Shown: positions 1 to 13,303, numbered from the stretch's first letter. The stretch is 64,000 bases of DNA from Sphingosinicella humi (GCF_003129465.1 NZ_QFFF01000001.1:1349501-1413500), one strand, 5' to 3'. Program-made: numbers and translations. Notes: a model not told the origin generated them from the letters alone.

Positions 1-1765
<1,765 letters not shown>

Positions 1766-1818
1766 GGGGCGGGCAGTTAATCGGCGTCCTTGGGGAGACG
1801 CGCGGACTAGGAAAGCGA

Positions 1819-4629
1819 GTGATCGTGGATAGTTTCGGCGGGATCGAGCCTGAACAGCGCCCGAGCTGGGCGCGTGACAACTGGCCTTTGAGTGAGCTGG
1901 ACGAGGTCAATGCGGGCCTCGATCCGACCCTGATGGCGATCGAGAAGATCGCGGCGAAGGCGAAGGAGGCGGCGGTCGCCGCCGGACGGTCCGACGCCGA
2001 GGTGAAGCAGGCGGCGGACGACTCCATCCGCGCGATGATGCTGATCCGCACCTATCGCGTGCGCGGCCATCTCGCCGCCGATCTCGACCCCCTAGGCCTC
2101 GCCCAGCGCGAGCTACCCGCCGACCTTACGCCCGAATATCACGGCTTTTCGGGCGCCGCGCTCGATCGCCCCATCTATCTCGGCGGCACTTTGGGGTTTG
2201 AGGAGGCGACGGTCCGCGAGATCGTCGCGGTGCTGCGCCGCAACTATTGCGGCCATCTCGGCCTCGAATATATGCACATCAACGCCACCGAGGAGCGGCG
2301 TTTCCTGCAGGAGCGGATGGAGGGCCGCGACGCGGAGATCCACTTCACGCCGGAAGGCAAGCAGGCGATCCTGGCCAAGGTGATCGAGGCGGAGCAGTGG
2401 GAGAAGTTCCTCGCCCGCAAATATGTCGGCACCAAGCGCTTCGGCCTCGACGGCGGCGAATCGATGGTGCCCGCGCTCGAGGCGGTGATCAAATATGGCG
2501 GCCAGTTCGGCGTCCGCGACATCGTCTTCGGCATGGCTCATCGCGGTCGTCTGAACGTGCTCGCCAACGTCATGGGCAAGCCCTACCGCGCCATCTTCAA
2601 CGAATTCGCCGGCGGTTCCGCCAATCCGGAGGATGTCGGCGGGTCGGGCGACGTCAAGTATCACCTCGGCACCTCGTCGGACCGGGAGTTCGACGGCATT
2701 TCCGTCCATCTCTCGCTGGTCGCCAATCCGAGCCATTTGGAGGCGGTCGATCCGGTCGTCCTCGGCAAGGTCCGCGCCCAGCAGACCCAGGTCGGCGACA
2801 TCAACGGCAACCAGGTCCTGCCCGTGCTCCTGCACGGCGACGCGGCCTTCGCCGGCCAGGGCATTGTCGCCGAATGCTTCGGCTTTTCAGACCTTCCGGG
2901 CTACGATACCGGGGGTTGCATCCATTTCATCATCAACAACCAGGTCGGCTTCACCACTTCGCCTCAGTTCGGCCGGTCGTCGCCTTATCCATCCGACGTC
3001 GCCAAGGGCGTCCAAGCGCCGATCCTGCACGTCAACGGCGACGATCCCGAGGCGGTGACCTTCGCCTGCAAGCTCGCCATCGATTATCGCCAGACGTTCA
3101 AGCGCGACATCGTCATCGATATGTGGTGCTACCGCCGCTTCGGCCACAACGAGGGCGACGAGCCGAGCTTCACCCAGCCGCAAATGTATGCCGAGATCCG
3201 CAAGCATCCGCCGGTCTCGGCCCTCTACGGCGCGCGCCTGATCCAGGAAGGCGTCGTCGACCAGGCCTGGATCGACGCCGACGTCGAGCGCTTCACCCAT
3301 CTGATGGAGGAAGAGTTCGAGGCGGCGAAATCCTATCTGCCCAACAAGGCGGACTGGTTCGCCGGCCGCTGGACCGGCCTCGGCAAGCCGGCCTCGCCCG
3401 AGACCGAGCGCCGCAACGTCCACACTGCCGTCGGCGAGGACAAGCTCCGCGCGATCGGCGAGACGCTGACCACCGTCCCCGACAATGTCGACGCCCACAA
3501 GACTCTGCTCCGCATCCTCGACGCCAAGCGCGCCATGTTCGACACGGGCGAGGGCTTCGACTGGGCGACCGCGGAAGCGCTCGCCTTCGGCACCTTGGTC
3601 GACGAGGGCTATAGCGTGCGTCTCTCCGGCCAGGACAGCGGCCGCGGCACGTTCAGCCAGCGCCACGCGGTCTGGGTCGACCAGAAGAGCGGCGTCAAAT
3701 ACATCCCGCTCACCAAGATTCCGGGTGGGGCGCGCTTCGAGGTCAGGGATTCGCCGCTCAGCGAATATGGCGTGCTCGGCTTCGAATATGGCTATTCGCT
3801 CGCCGATCCCAAGACGCTGGTGCTCTGGGAAGCCCAGTTCGGCGACTTCGCCAACGGCGCCCAGGTGATGATCGATCAGTTCATCGCCGCCGGCGAGGCC
3901 AAGTGGCTGCGGGCCAGCGGGCTCGTGATGCTGCTCCCCCACGGCTATGAGGGCCAGGGGCCGGAGCACAGCTCGGCGCGGCCGGAGCGGTTCCTGCAGC
4001 TTTGCGCGCAGGACAATATGCAGGTTGCCAACTGCACCACGCCGGCCAACTACTTCCACCTGCTGCGCCGGCAGATGCTGCGCGATTTCCGCAAGCCGTT
4101 GGTGATCATGACGCCGAAGTCGCTGCTCCGGCACAAGATGGCGGTGTCGAGCCTTGCCGACTTTGCCGGCGACAGCCACTTCCGGCGCATCCTCTCCGAT
4201 CCCTCCGCTCCGGCGGACAAGGACGTGAAGCGCCTCGTGCTGTGCACCGGCAAGGTCGCCTACGACCTGATGGAGGCGCGCGACAAGGCCGGCGACAAGA
4301 ACACGGCGATCGTGCGGACCGAGCAGCTCTATCCCTTCCCGTCGGAGCCGCTCACCGAGCGCCTGAAGAGGATGACCAATGTCGAAACGGTCGTCTGGGC
4401 GCAGGAGGAGCCGAAGAACAACGGCTACTGGTTCTTCGTCGAGCCGATTATCGAGCGGTGCCTCGTCGAAGCGGGCGTGAAGCCGCAGCGCCCGGTTTAT
4501 GCCGGCCGCGCGGCGTCCGCTTCGCCGGCCACGGGCCTCGCCAAGCGACATGCGGCGGAACAGGCGACCTTGATCGCGGAAGCGCTGGGCCATAGCAGCG
4601 ACGCCGAACCGCGGCGCAAGGCGAGCTGA
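1819..4629 (+). CDS. sucA: 2-oxoglutarate dehydrogenase E1 component
   Basis: 936 residues, typical of bacterial thiamine-diphosphate-dependent OGDH E1. It decarboxylates 2-oxoglutarate and passes the succinyl group to the lipoyl domain of E2. Visible family signatures: [16 protein letters not shown] near the N-terminus, the active-site stretch [23 protein letters not shown], and the ThDP/metal-binding [16 protein letters not shown]. The C-terminal transketolase-like domain includes [20 protein letters not shown]. The start is taken as GTG at 1819 with AGGAAAG just upstream; GTG at 1825 is an in-frame alternative. Operonic with sucB (14 nt gap). Confidence 0.97.
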   Translation: MIVDSFGGIEPEQRPSWARDNWPLSELDEVNAGLDPTLMAIEKIAAKAKEAAVAAGRSDAEVKQAADDSIRAMMLIRTYRVRGHLAADLDPLGLAQRELPADLTPEYHGFSGAALDRPIYLGGTLGFEEATVREIVAVLRRNYCGHLGLEYMHINATEERRFLQERMEGRDAEIHFTPEGKQAILAKVIEAEQWEKFLARKYVGTKRFGLDGGESMVPALEAVIKYGGQFGVRDIVFGMAHRGRLNVLANVMGKPYRAIFNEFAGGSANPEDVGGSGDVKYHLGTSSDREFDGISVHLSLVANPSHLEAVDPVVLGKVRAQQTQVGDINGNQVLPVLLHGDAAFAGQGIVAECFGFSDLPGYDTGGCIHFIINNQVGFTTSPQFGRSSPYPSDVAKGVQAPILHVNGDDPEAVTFACKLAIDYRQTFKRDIVIDMWCYRRFGHNEGDEPSFTQPQMYAEIRKHPPVSALYGARLIQEGVVDQAWIDADVERFTHLMEEEFEAAKSYLPNKADWFAGRWTGLGKPASPETERRNVHTAVGEDKLRAIGETLTTVPDNVDAHKTLLRILDAKRAMFDTGEGFDWATAEALAFGTLVDEGYSVRLSGQDSGRGTFSQRHAVWVDQKSGVKYIPLTKIPGGARFEVRDSPLSEYGVLGFEYGYSLADPKTLVLWEAQFGDFANGAQVMIDQFIAAGEAKWLRASGLVMLLPHGYEGQGPEHSSARPERFLQLCAQDNMQVANCTTPANYFHLLRRQMLRDFRKPLVIMTPKSLLRHKMAVSSLADFAGDSHFRRILSDPSAPADKDVKRLVLCTGKVAYDLMEARDKAGDKNTAIVRTEQLYPFPSEPLTERLKRMTNVETVVWAQEEPKNNGYWFFVEPIIERCLVEAGVKPQRPVYAGRAASASPATGLAKRHAAEQATLIAEALGHSSDAEPRRKAS

Positions 4630-4643
4630 ACGAGAGGAAGAAA

Positions 4644-5900
4644 ATGGCTACCGACGTAGTTGTCCCCACGCTGGGCGAATCCATCACCGAAGCGACTCTC
4701 GGTCAGTGGCTGAAGAAGCCGGGCGATCCGGTGCAGGCCGACGAACCCGTTGCGAGCCTGGAGACCGACAAGGTGGCGGTCGAGGTTCCCTCGCCCGTGG
4801 CCGGGACGATGGGCGAGCAGGTGGTGGCCGAAGGCGATACCGTAGAGGTCGGCGCGCTGATCGCCCGTATCGAAGAGGGCGCGGGCGCTCCGGCGAAGGC
4901 AGCCGCCGAAACGGCGGGCGCGGTCAACCCCGCGGGCCCCGGCGAAACGCCCATGCCGAAGGAGGACGAGGCTGCGCCCCATGCCGAGGAGGCGGGCGAG
5001 GCCGGGCCGCTGACCCTCTCGCCGGCGGTGCGCCGCGTCGTTCTGGAGCACGGCCTCGACCCCTCCAAGATCAAGGGCACGGGCAAGGACGGCCGCCTCA
5101 CCAAGGACGATGTCCTCGCCGCCGCCAAGGCGGAGAAGGCCGAAGCCGCGGCGCCGGCCCCAGCTCCGCAGCAGCAGGCTCGGCCAGCCGCGACGGGCGA
5201 GCGCCGCGAGGAGCGGGTGCGGATGACGCGCCTCCGCCAGACCATCGCCAAGCGCCTCAAGGAAGCCCAGGACACGGCGGCGCTCCTCACCACCTTCAAC
5301 GACGTCGACATGACGGCCGTCATGGAGGCGCGGAGCCGCTACAAGGATCTGTTCGAGAAGAAGCACGGCATCCGCCTCGGCTTCATGGGCTTCTTCGTGA
5401 AGGCGGCCTGCCTGGCGCTGAAGGACATCCCGTCGGTCAACGCCTCGATCGAAGGCGACGAGATCGTCTATCGCGACTATGTCGACGTCTCGATCGCCGT
5501 CTCCGCCCCGAACGGGCTGGTCGTGCCGGTCCTGCGCGACGCCCAGGCGCTGTCCTTCGCCGCGATCGAGAAGACGATCGCCGATTTCGGCAAGCGCGCC
5601 AAGGACGGCACGCTCACTTTGGAGGACATGAAGGGCGGCACCTTCACCATCTCCAATGGCGGCGTGTTCGGCTCACTGCTCTCCACCCCCATCATCAACC
5701 CGCCCCAGTCGGCGGTGCTCGGCATGCACCGGATCGAGGAGCGGCCGGTGGTCGTGGACGGACAGATCGTCGCCCGCCCGATGATGTATCTCGCGCTGAG
5801 CTACGATCACCGTCTGATCGACGGCCGCGAGGCGGTCACCTTCCTGGTGCGGATGAAGGAAGCCTTGGAAGACCCGACGCGGCTTCTGATCGATCTTTAG
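4644..5900 (+). CDS. sucB: Dihydrolipoyllysine succinyltransferase (OGDH E2)
   Basis: 418 residues with the expected three parts. A lipoyl domain spans residues 1-75 with the lipoylated Lys43 in [10 protein letters not shown] peripheral-subunit-binding domain lies around 120-160 ([17 protein letters not shown] to TKDDV), followed by an Ala/Pro-rich linker. The C-terminal catalytic acyltransferase domain ends with the active-site [12 protein letters not shown]. It transfers succinyl from E1-charged lipoate to CoA and forms the core of the 2-oxoglutarate dehydrogenase complex. A Shine-Dalgarno AGAGGAAG precedes the ATG. It is separated from lpdA by a repeat-bearing spacer. Confidence 0.97.
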   Translation: MATDVVVPTLGESITEATLGQWLKKPGDPVQADEPVASLETDKVAVEVPSPVAGTMGEQVVAEGDTVEVGALIARIEEGAGAPAKAAAETAGAVNPAGPGETPMPKEDEAAPHAEEAGEAGPLTLSPAVRRVVLEHGLDPSKIKGTGKDGRLTKDDVLAAAKAEKAEAAAPAPAPQQQARPAATGERREERVRMTRLRQTIAKRLKEAQDTAALLTTFNDVDMTAVMEARSRYKDLFEKKHGIRLGFMGFFVKAACLALKDIPSVNASIEGDEIVYRDYVDVSIAVSAPNGLVVPVLRDAQALSFAAIEKTIADFGKRAKDGTLTLEDMKGGTFTISNGGVFGSLLSTPIINPPQSAVLGMHRIEERPVVVDGQIVARPMMYLALSYDHRLIDGREAVTFLVRMKEALEDPTRLLIDL

Positions 5901-5917
5901 ACGAGATTTTCGAGAAC

Positions 5918-6002
5918 CCGTTCGGGCTGAGCCTGTCGAAGCCCTCTCTCCCCTTGGGAGGCGGTTGAAAGGAAAGCCCTTCGACAGGCTCAGGGTGAAC
6001 GG
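5918..6002. repeat. Inverted pair of TTCGACAGGCTCAGG-type dispersed repeats
   Basis: The sucB-lpdA spacer consists almost entirely of two copies of a short repeat facing each other. One copy (reverse) is at 5918-5943 and a direct copy is at 5976-6002 (core TTCGACAGGCTCAGGGTGAA). Together they could fold into a long hairpin within the operon mRNA. The direct copy ends in GGAG, which serves as the likely ribosome binding site of lpdA. A third copy lies at 59855-59883. Confidence 0.85.
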
Positions 6003-6011
6003 AGTTTGGGA

Positions 6012-7406
6012 ATGGCTGAATTCGACTTTGACGTTCTGGTGATCGGCGCCGGCCCCGGCGGCTATGTCGCGGCGATTCGCGCCGCGCAGCTCGGCCTCAA
6101 GACCGCGTGCGCCGAGAGCCGCGAGACCTTGGGCGGCACCTGCCTCAACGTCGGCTGCATTCCGTCAAAGGCGCTTCTTCATGCTTCCGAGCTCTATGAG
6201 GAAGCGGCGCACGGCACCCTCGCCAAATGGGGCGTGAAGACCGGCGGGGTCGAGCTCGACCTCGACGCCATGCACGGCACGCGCCTCGAAGCGATCAAGG
6301 GCCTGACCGGCGGCATCGAGTTCCTGTTCAAGAAGAACAAAGTCGAATGGTTGAAGGGCCACGCCGCCTTCACCGGCAAGGACAGCGTGAAAGTCGGCGA
6401 TCGCGAGGTGCGCGCGAAGAACATCGTCATCGCCACCGGCTCGTCGGTGACGCCGCTCCCGGGCGTCGAGATCGACCATGACGCGATCGTCGATTCGACC
6501 AGCGCGCTGGAGCTGAAGAAGGTGCCCGGCCACATGGTCGTGATCGGCGGGGGCGTCATCGGGCTGGAGCTCGGTTCGGTCTGGCGGCGTCTCGGCGCTA
6601 AGGTCACCGTCGTCGAGTTCCTCGACCAGATCCTGCCCGGCATGGACGGGGAAGTCCGCAAGGAAGCGGCCAGGATCTTCAAGAAGCAGGGCTTCGACAT
6701 CAAGACCGGCACCAAGGTCACCAAGGCGGAGCGCAAGGGCGATGGCGTGGTGCTGACGGTCGAGCCGGCGAAGGGCGGCGAGGCCACGACGATCGAGGCC
6801 GACACCGTGCTCGTCTCGATCGGCCGCCGCCCCAACACCGACGGGCTGGCGCTCGATAAAGCGGGCCTACAGACGAACAATCGCGGCCAGGTCGAGATCG
6901 ACCATGATTTCCGCACTAAGGTGCCGGGCATCTGGGCGATCGGCGACGTCGCGCCCGGCCCGATGCTCGCCCACAAGGCCGAGGATGAAGGCATCGCCGT
7001 CGCGGAGAATATCGCGGGCCTCACCGGCATCGTGAACCACGACGTGATCCCCAGCGTCGTCTATACGATGCCCGAAATCGCCGGCGTCGGCCTCACCGAA
7101 GAGGAGGCGAAGGAGCGGGGCGAGGTGAACGTCGGCAAGTTCCCGATGATGGCGAACAGCCGCGCCAAGACCAATCGCGAGCCCGACGGCTTCGTGAAGG
7201 TCGTCGCCGATGCGAAGACCGACCGCGTGCTCGGCGTCCACATCGTCGCCTCGGTCGCGGGCACCATGATCGCCCAGGCTGCCCAGGCGATGGAATTCGG
7301 CGCCACGTCCGAGGACATTGCCTACACCTGCCACGCCCATCCGACCCACTCGGAAGCGGTCAAGGAAGCGGCGATGGCCGTCACCGGCAAGCCGATCCAC
7401 ATCTGA
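6012..7406 (+). CDS. lpdA: Dihydrolipoyl dehydrogenase (E3)
   Basis: 464 residues, the standard length for this FAD-dependent pyridine nucleotide-disulfide oxidoreductase. It reoxidises dihydrolipoate on E2 with NAD+. The FAD-binding motif is VIGAGPGGYVAAIRAAQLG, the redox-active disulfide is in GGTCLNVGCIPSKALLH, the NAD motif is VIGGGVIGLELGSVW, and the C-terminal catalytic His-Glu lies in HAHPTHSEAVKEAA. ATG at 6012 is preferred over TTG at 6006 because GGAG at 6001-6004 gives proper spacing. Last gene of the TCA block. Being linked to sucAB, it probably serves OGDH, though E3 is usually shared between complexes. Confidence 0.96.
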   Translation: MAEFDFDVLVIGAGPGGYVAAIRAAQLGLKTACAESRETLGGTCLNVGCIPSKALLHASELYEEAAHGTLAKWGVKTGGVELDLDAMHGTRLEAIKGLTGGIEFLFKKNKVEWLKGHAAFTGKDSVKVGDREVRAKNIVIATGSSVTPLPGVEIDHDAIVDSTSALELKKVPGHMVVIGGGVIGLELGSVWRRLGAKVTVVEFLDQILPGMDGEVRKEAARIFKKQGFDIKTGTKVTKAERKGDGVVLTVEPAKGGEATTIEADTVLVSIGRRPNTDGLALDKAGLQTNNRGQVEIDHDFRTKVPGIWAIGDVAPGPMLAHKAEDEGIAVAENIAGLTGIVNHDVIPSVVYTMPEIAGVGLTEEEAKERGEVNVGKFPMMANSRAKTNREPDGFVKVVADAKTDRVLGVHIVASVAGTMIAQAAQAMEFGATSEDIAYTCHAHPTHSEAVKEAAMAVTGKPIHI

Positions 7407-7411
7407 CGCAC

Positions 7412-7436
7412 GGAACAGGCATTTGCATCGCCCGTT
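7412..7436 (+). promoter_or_regulatory. EcfG-type general stress promoter
   Basis: Exact GGAAC at 7412-7416, a 16-nt spacer, then CGTT at 7433-7436. This matches the alphaproteobacterial general-stress sigma factor EcfG consensus. It lies 33 nt upstream of the lipoprotein ATG at 7470, in the right orientation. Confidence 0.65.
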
Positions 7437-7469
7437 GAGAGGCCGAAACGGTTTCCCGACGAGGCGACT

Positions 7470-8114
7470 ATGATGAAGATTGCCCCCGCTGCCGCCGCCG
7501 CCGCGGCGCTCCTGCTCTCGGCCTGCGGCCCGAAGGCACTGACCCTGCCCGAGCAGCCTGTCGACCGCGCCGCGACCTGCGGGGTGGTCGCTGCCACCGA
7601 GGCGCGGGCGGCGACGCCCGATATCCAACAGCCGCTGCCCTTCACCGCGCAGCTCGGCATTCTCCATTATGCCCTGCTTGCGGGGTCCGAGGGTGACGAG
7701 TTCTCGGCGGAGACGGCGACAGCGGTCAATCGGCGCATGTCCGACCTCCAGGAGAATATCACCGGCGGCGAATGGCAGCCGCTGGTTTCCGCCTGCGCCG
7801 CCGCCTTCCCGGCTACCCAGCGGACCGAGGTGGCGCTGCCTTCCGACAATTTCGAGGCTCAGCTGGTCTGCGACGAGCTTGGGGATTTCATCGCCACCGC
7901 GCTGATGAGCCAGGAGGCGGATTATGCGACGCAGCTCGGCGATTATCGCGACATGGCGCGCAATCTCGACGAGTCTCTGGGTACCAGCATGCCCGCGCGC
8001 ATCGGCTCGGGCCTTGCCGCGCAGCAGAAGGCGCGGCGGGCGGCGCTGGCCGAGGCGGCGAAGCTGGGTCAGCCCGTCGCGGTGATGCGGCAATGCGTCG
8101 AACGCTTCGGCTGA
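7470..8114 (+). CDS. Putative lipoprotein of unknown function, likely stress-induced
   Basis: 214 residues. The N-terminus is a lipoprotein signal peptide with lipobox LLLSAC (cysteine about residue 21), so the mature protein is probably membrane-anchored. The body is helical-looking with four further cysteines (ATCGVV, SACAAA, LVCDEL, RQCVER), compatible with disulfides. No domain recognised. The gene is preceded by a perfect EcfG-type promoter, so induction in the general stress response is inferred. ATG ATG at 7470/7473; either may be used. Confidence 0.8.
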   Translation: MMKIAPAAAAAAALLLSACGPKALTLPEQPVDRAATCGVVAATEARAATPDIQQPLPFTAQLGILHYALLAGSEGDEFSAETATAVNRRMSDLQENITGGEWQPLVSACAAAFPATQRTEVALPSDNFEAQLVCDELGDFIATALMSQEADYATQLGDYRDMARNLDESLGTSMPARIGSGLAAQQKARRAALAEAAKLGQPVAVMRQCVERFG

Positions 8115-8139
8115 CCTCTCTGCGCGGGCGGAAGCGGGC

Positions 8140-8763
8140 ATGAACGAGACCGTCGCCGCCGTCGGGCCGTGGCTCCAATATCTAGACCATGCCGGCATCG
8201 CCGTGTTCGCTCTGTCCGGCGCCCTCGTCGCGGCGGCGAAGCGCCAGACGCTGGTGACCTTCATCTTTTTTGCGGTCATCACCGGCGTCGGCGGCGGCAC
8301 CGTTCGCGATCTCCTGATCGGCGCCCCGGTCTTCTGGATCGAGACCAACCTCTTCCTCTTCCTCTGCGTCGCCGCCGGCTTCATCGTCTGGTTCCTTCCG
8401 GCCCGGATTTGGCAGGGCAGCGCGCTCCTCTGGCTCGATGCCTTCGGTCTCGCCGCCTACGCGACCTTCGGCGCGGCCAAGGGGCTGGCCTATGGCGTCG
8501 CCCCGCTCCCGGCCCTCGGCATGGGCGTGCTCACCGCCTGCCTCGGCGGGATCATTCGCGACGTGCTGAGCGGCGAGCCTTCGATCCTGATGCGGCCCGA
8601 GCTTTACGTCACCGCCGCCGCCCTGTCGGCGGCGCTGATGGTGGGGCTGCTGCTGCTGGGCCTCCCCGGGCCGATCGCCGGCGCCATCGCCGCCCTCGCC
8701 GGATTCGCGCTCCGCGGCGCGGCGATTCGGAAAGGCTGGTCGTTGCCGGCTTACGGCCGATAA
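8140..8763 (+). CDS. TRIC/UPF0126 family membrane channel-like protein (YicG-like)
   Basis: 207 residues, strongly hydrophobic, built of two homologous halves as in the UPF0126/TRIC family. Repeat 1 contains FALSGALVAAAKRQ and GVGGGTVRDLLIG. Repeat 2 contains AYATFGAAKGLAYG and CLGGIIRDVLSGEPS. The glycine-rich GGGT/IRD motifs bend the helices lining the pore in structurally known homologues, which are trimeric cation channels. The physiological ion and role in bacteria are unsettled. Convergent with sppA (4-nt gap). Confidence 0.88.
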   Translation: MNETVAAVGPWLQYLDHAGIAVFALSGALVAAAKRQTLVTFIFFAVITGVGGGTVRDLLIGAPVFWIETNLFLFLCVAAGFIVWFLPARIWQGSALLWLDAFGLAAYATFGAAKGLAYGVAPLPALGMGVLTACLGGIIRDVLSGEPSILMRPELYVTAAALSAALMVGLLLLGLPGPIAGAIAALAGFALRGAAIRKGWSLPAYGR

Positions 8764-8767
8764 CGCT

Positions 8768-10642
8768 TCATCCGGCGATGAGCCCGGCCAGCCAGGCGCC
8801 GAGCGTCGCTTTCTCACGCGCGGGCAGCGGCAGCGCGCTCGAAGGGCATTGGAGGCAGCGGGCCTGGATGGCCGGGCCGGAGAGTATCTGCCGCGCGTCG
8901 AAGAGCGCGCGCATCGTCAGCCGCTCTGGTCCAAGTGCGAGGCGGCTGAAGAGGTCGCGCGAGCTGCCCTCGATCTCACCGCTGCCGGTCAGGCTGCTGA
9001 GCAGCATCTCGATGAAGCCGGGCTCCTTTTCGAGCCATACCGCCTCCGCCTGATCCGGATCGAGCTGGGCGCGCCGGGCCGCTTCGGCCAGGGCGTCTTC
9101 CAGCGATCCGAAGCCGTCGACCAGGCCCAGCTGCCGGGCCGTGCCGCCGTCCCAGACGCGGCCCTGGGCGACCTGGTCGACCCGTTCGACGGGCATGTGC
9201 CGGGCCTCGGCGACGAGGCCGATGAAGCGACGATAGGTGTTCTCGACGCTGAGCTGGATCAGCCGGTCCACATTGTCGGAGGGGCCCCGCAGGAAATCGG
9301 GCTCCCCGGTGAGCGGAGTCGTGCGGACGCCGTCGACGCCGAGCCCCAGCTTCTCAAGGCTGCCCTCGAAGCTCGGCAGGATGCCGAAGACGCCGATCGA
9401 GCCGGTGACCGTCTCCGGCTGGGCCATAATGTGATCGGCTGCCGTCGCCACCCAATAGCCGCCGCTGGCCGCCACCGACCCCATCGAGGCCACTACCGGC
9501 AGCCCGCGCGCCTTGGCGTCCAGCACCGCCTGGCGGATCCGCTCCGACGCCAGGGTCGATCCCCCTGGCGAGTCGATGCGAATGACCAGCGCCTTCAAAT
9601 TCTTCTCGCTCAGCCCCTTGTGGATATTCTCCGTCACCGTCTCGGCGCCGGCTGTGCCGAGCGAGGCGGATCCGTCGACGATGCTTCCCGCGACCGTGAC
9701 GACGCCGATGCGACCCGCGGGATTGCTGGCGGGATTGGCCCCTATCCAGGCCTCGTATTTGATCGCCTTGAAACTGCCGGGCACGTCCTCCTTGTCGGCG
9801 CCGACGAGCTCCACCATCCGTTTCCCGAAGGCGGTTCGGTCGCCGATCTTGTCGACCAGCCCAGCGGCCAGGGCGGCGCGGGCCATGTCGCCGTTGGTGG
9901 CCGCGATCCGCTCGACCGGCGCATTCACATAATCGCCGAGCTTCGCCTTCGGCCTCGCCCGCCGCACATCGTCGCGCCAATTTTCCCAGAGCGCGCCCGC
10001 GAGCGCTTCATTCGCCTCGCGCGCCTCGGGGGACATGTCGGTGCGCGTGAAGGGCTCGACCGCGGCCTTGTAGCTGCCCGCCTTGTAGACGTTGGCGGTG
10101 ACCCCGAGCTTGTCGAGCAGTCCCTTGTAATAGAGGGTCGAGCCGCCCGGCCCGGTGATCAGCACGCCGCCAAGGGGATGAAGCCAGACTTCCGAGGCGT
10201 GGGCGGCGAGTTGGTACGCATCGTCGCTATAGCCGGTGGCGTAGGCGATCACCGGCTTGTTGGCCCGACGCACCGTGTCGATCGCTTCGCCCACGCGGGA
10301 GATCGCTGCCTGGCCACCACCGAGGAAGATGTCGAGATCGAGAGCCACCGCCTTCACCCGATCGTCCTCGGCGGCGGTTTCCAGCGCATGGACCAGGTCG
10401 CGAAGACGATATTCGCGGACGACCGCGGCGCCCGAAAGCATTTCGAACGGGTCGGCTTCCGCCGGCTGTTCCACGATCGCGCCGCCGATGTCGAGCAGCA
10501 GCGCGCCCCTGTCGGCGCTGCCGGCATAGGGATTGGCGGAGAGAAGGGCATAGAGGAAGCCGAAGAACAGCAGCAGGACGATCAGGACCAGCCCGTCCTT
10601 CACGCCGACCAGAAGCCGCCAGACCTTGCCCAAGAAGCGCAT
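8768..10642 (-). CDS. sppA: Signal peptide peptidase SppA, 67K type
   Basis: 624 residues, the length of the two-domain 67K SppA, a membrane-bound serine protease that clears cleaved signal peptides. An N-terminal membrane anchor (VLIVLLLFFGFLYALL) is followed by an N-domain carrying the catalytic Lys region (YKAGSYKAAVEPF) and a C-domain carrying the nucleophile Ser region (GSVAASGGYWVA). This is the Lys/Ser dyad contributed by separate repeats as in E. coli SppA. Start ATG at 10642. Divergent from groES, with a 244-nt intergenic region. Confidence 0.95.
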   Translation of the reverse strand: MRFLGKVWRLLVGVKDGLVLIVLLLFFGFLYALLSANPYAGSADRGALLLDIGGAIVEQPAEADPFEMLSGAAVVREYRLRDLVHALETAAEDDRVKAVALDLDIFLGGGQAAISRVGEAIDTVRRANKPVIAYATGYSDDAYQLAAHASEVWLHPLGGVLITGPGGSTLYYKGLLDKLGVTANVYKAGSYKAAVEPFTRTDMSPEAREANEALAGALWENWRDDVRRARPKAKLGDYVNAPVERIAATNGDMARAALAAGLVDKIGDRTAFGKRMVELVGADKEDVPGSFKAIKYEAWIGANPASNPAGRIGVVTVAGSIVDGSASLGTAGAETVTENIHKGLSEKNLKALVIRIDSPGGSTLASERIRQAVLDAKARGLPVVASMGSVAASGGYWVATAADHIMAQPETVTGSIGVFGILPSFEGSLEKLGLGVDGVRTTPLTGEPDFLRGPSDNVDRLIQLSVENTYRRFIGLVAEARHMPVERVDQVAQGRVWDGGTARQLGLVDGFGSLEDALAEAARRAQLDPDQAEAVWLEKEPGFIEMLLSSLTGSGEIEGSSRDLFSRLALGPERLTMRALFDARQILSGPAIQARCLQCPSSALPLPAREKATLGAWLAGLIAG

Positions 10643-10752
10643 GCTTACTCCCGATTCAGCCTCGCCCTCGCGCTAGTCCACTCGCGCCAGCGTGTAAATG
10701 CGGCGCCCCGGGGACGCCCGCTCGCATGGCGGGAAAAAAGCTTCAAGAGAGG

Positions 10753-10783
10753 CTTGACCGCGGATGAACGGTGCCTACATCCG
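10753..10783 (+). promoter_or_regulatory. Heat-shock (RpoH-like) promoter of groESL
   Basis: CTTGAC at 10753-10758 followed, 15 nt later, by CCTACATCCG at 10774-10783. This resembles the alphaproteobacterial RpoH pattern CTTG...CYTATNTNNG with one mismatch in the -10. It sits directly upstream of the CIRCE element. A housekeeping reading (TTGACC with TACATC) is also possible. Confidence 0.5.
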
Positions 10784-10788
10784 CGCCA

Positions 10789-10815
10789 TTGGCACTCACG
10801 ATCCGAGAGTGCTAA
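10789..10815 (+). promoter_or_regulatory. CIRCE operator (HrcA binding site)
   Basis: TTGGCACTC-N9-GAGTGCTAA. This matches the canonical CIRCE inverted repeat TTAGCACTC-N9-GAGTGCTAA with one substitution. It lies just after the predicted groESL promoter and 71 nt before groES, where HrcA repressor would block transcription or the leader. Confidence 0.95.
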
Positions 10816-10886
10816 CAGGGTTCAACAGCAGCGATCGGCCCACCATCCAAGCGTGCGGTCGACGCCATTTCAGAGAAAGGTGACGC

Positions 10887-11174
10887 ATGAACTTTCGTCC
10901 GCTCCATGATCGGGTGCTCGTGCGCCGCGTAGAGGCCGAGGAAAAGACGGCCGGCGGCATCATCATCCCCGATACCGCCAAGGAAAAGCCCCAGGAAGGC
11001 GAAGTGGTCGCCGCCGGCGCCGGCGCGAAGGCCGAGGACGGCAAGATCACGCCGCTCGACGTCAAGGCCGGGGATCGCATCCTGTTCGGCAAATGGTCGG
11101 GCACCGAGGTCCGCGTCAACGGCGAGGACCTGCTGATCATGAAGGAATCCGACATTCTCGGGATCATCGGCTGA
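10887..11174 (+). CDS. groES: Co-chaperonin GroES
   Basis: 95 residues, the normal size of the Hsp10 lid of the GroEL chamber. [22 protein letters not shown] is the family signature at the start, followed by the GroEL-contacting mobile-loop region ([16 protein letters not shown]). Shine-Dalgarno GAAAGGTG precedes the ATG. Heat-shock control is predicted from the upstream RpoH-like promoter and CIRCE. It is co-transcribed with groEL across a 97-nt spacer holding a palindromic repeat. Confidence 0.98.
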   Translation: MNFRPLHDRVLVRRVEAEEKTAGGIIIPDTAKEKPQEGEVVAAGAGAKAEDGKITPLDVKAGDRILFGKWSGTEVRVNGEDLLIMKESDILGIIG

Positions 11175-11185
11175 TTTCACTCGCC

Positions 11186-11248
11186 TGTTCCCCGGCCCAG
11201 ACCGGGGCCAGATATTCTTGTTTGGCTGGACCCCGGCTTTCGCCGGGG
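11186..11248. repeat. REP-like palindromes inside the groES-groEL spacer
   Basis: Two GC-rich hairpins: CCCCGG/CCGGGG at 11190-11207 and CCCCGGC-TTTC-GCCGGGG at 11231-11248. They are related to the GGCGAAAGCC repeat family found at 20452, 27406, 28688 and 57587. They occupy most of the spacer in the groESL operon and could influence mRNA stability or the groES:groEL ratio. Confidence 0.75.
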
Positions 11249-11256
11249 CGCAATAA

Positions 11257-12915
<1,659 letters not shown>

Positions 12916-13020
12916 CGAGACGGACTCGTCGAAGTCCGGCTGGCGGGGCGGCGACGCGAAACGTCGCCGAACCCGTCCCACGCCAGCACGGGCTTTGCCC
13001 GTGCGAGCCAGACACGAAGA

Positions 13021-13054
13021 AGGGCCGGGGAGTCGCCTCCCCGGCCCTTTCTGT
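13021..13054 (+). terminator. Intrinsic terminator of groESL
   Basis: An 11-bp perfect stem (GGGCCGGGGAG / CTCCCCGGCCC) with a 4-nt loop, followed by TTTCTGTTT. It lies between the convergent groEL and the small lipoprotein gene at 13073. Confidence 0.9.
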
Positions 13055-13072
13055 TTCGGCTCGCCTCGCCCC

Positions 13073-13303
13073 TTAAGAAGCGTTGGCGTCGCCGCTGACC
13101 AGCACGTCGCCTGTCGCTGCCGGCCCGGCGTCGTTGTCCAGCCCGGTCTCGTCCGGCGGCGCGAGGCCGCCCGGAGCGGCGTCGAGCATCTCGGCCGCTT
13201 CGTTGAGCTGCTGCGATTCCTCCGCCGTAAGCCCGCCCGCGTCCTCTTTCTCTCCGCACGCGGCGAGCAGCGCCAGCGCAGCAAGCCCGATCACGATCTT
13301 CAT
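13073..13303 (-). CDS. Small putative lipoprotein
   Basis: 76 residues. The start ATG at 13303 is chosen because GGGAGGG lies just upstream and the following MKIVIGLAALALLAACGEKE is a textbook lipoprotein signal with lipobox LLAAC. The mature part is short, acidic and rich in Gly, Asp and Ala, without a recognisable domain. Similar in type to the neighbour at 13409. Function unknown. Confidence 0.75.
   Translation of the reverse strand: MKIVIGLAALALLAACGEKEDAGGLTAEESQQLNEAAEMLDAAPGGLAPPDETGLDNDAGPAATGDVLVSGDANAS

Noticed and set aside
8849-10909. Long plus-strand open frame opposite sppA
   Set aside because: Antisense shadow of sppA, whose catalytic motifs and signal anchor are clear.
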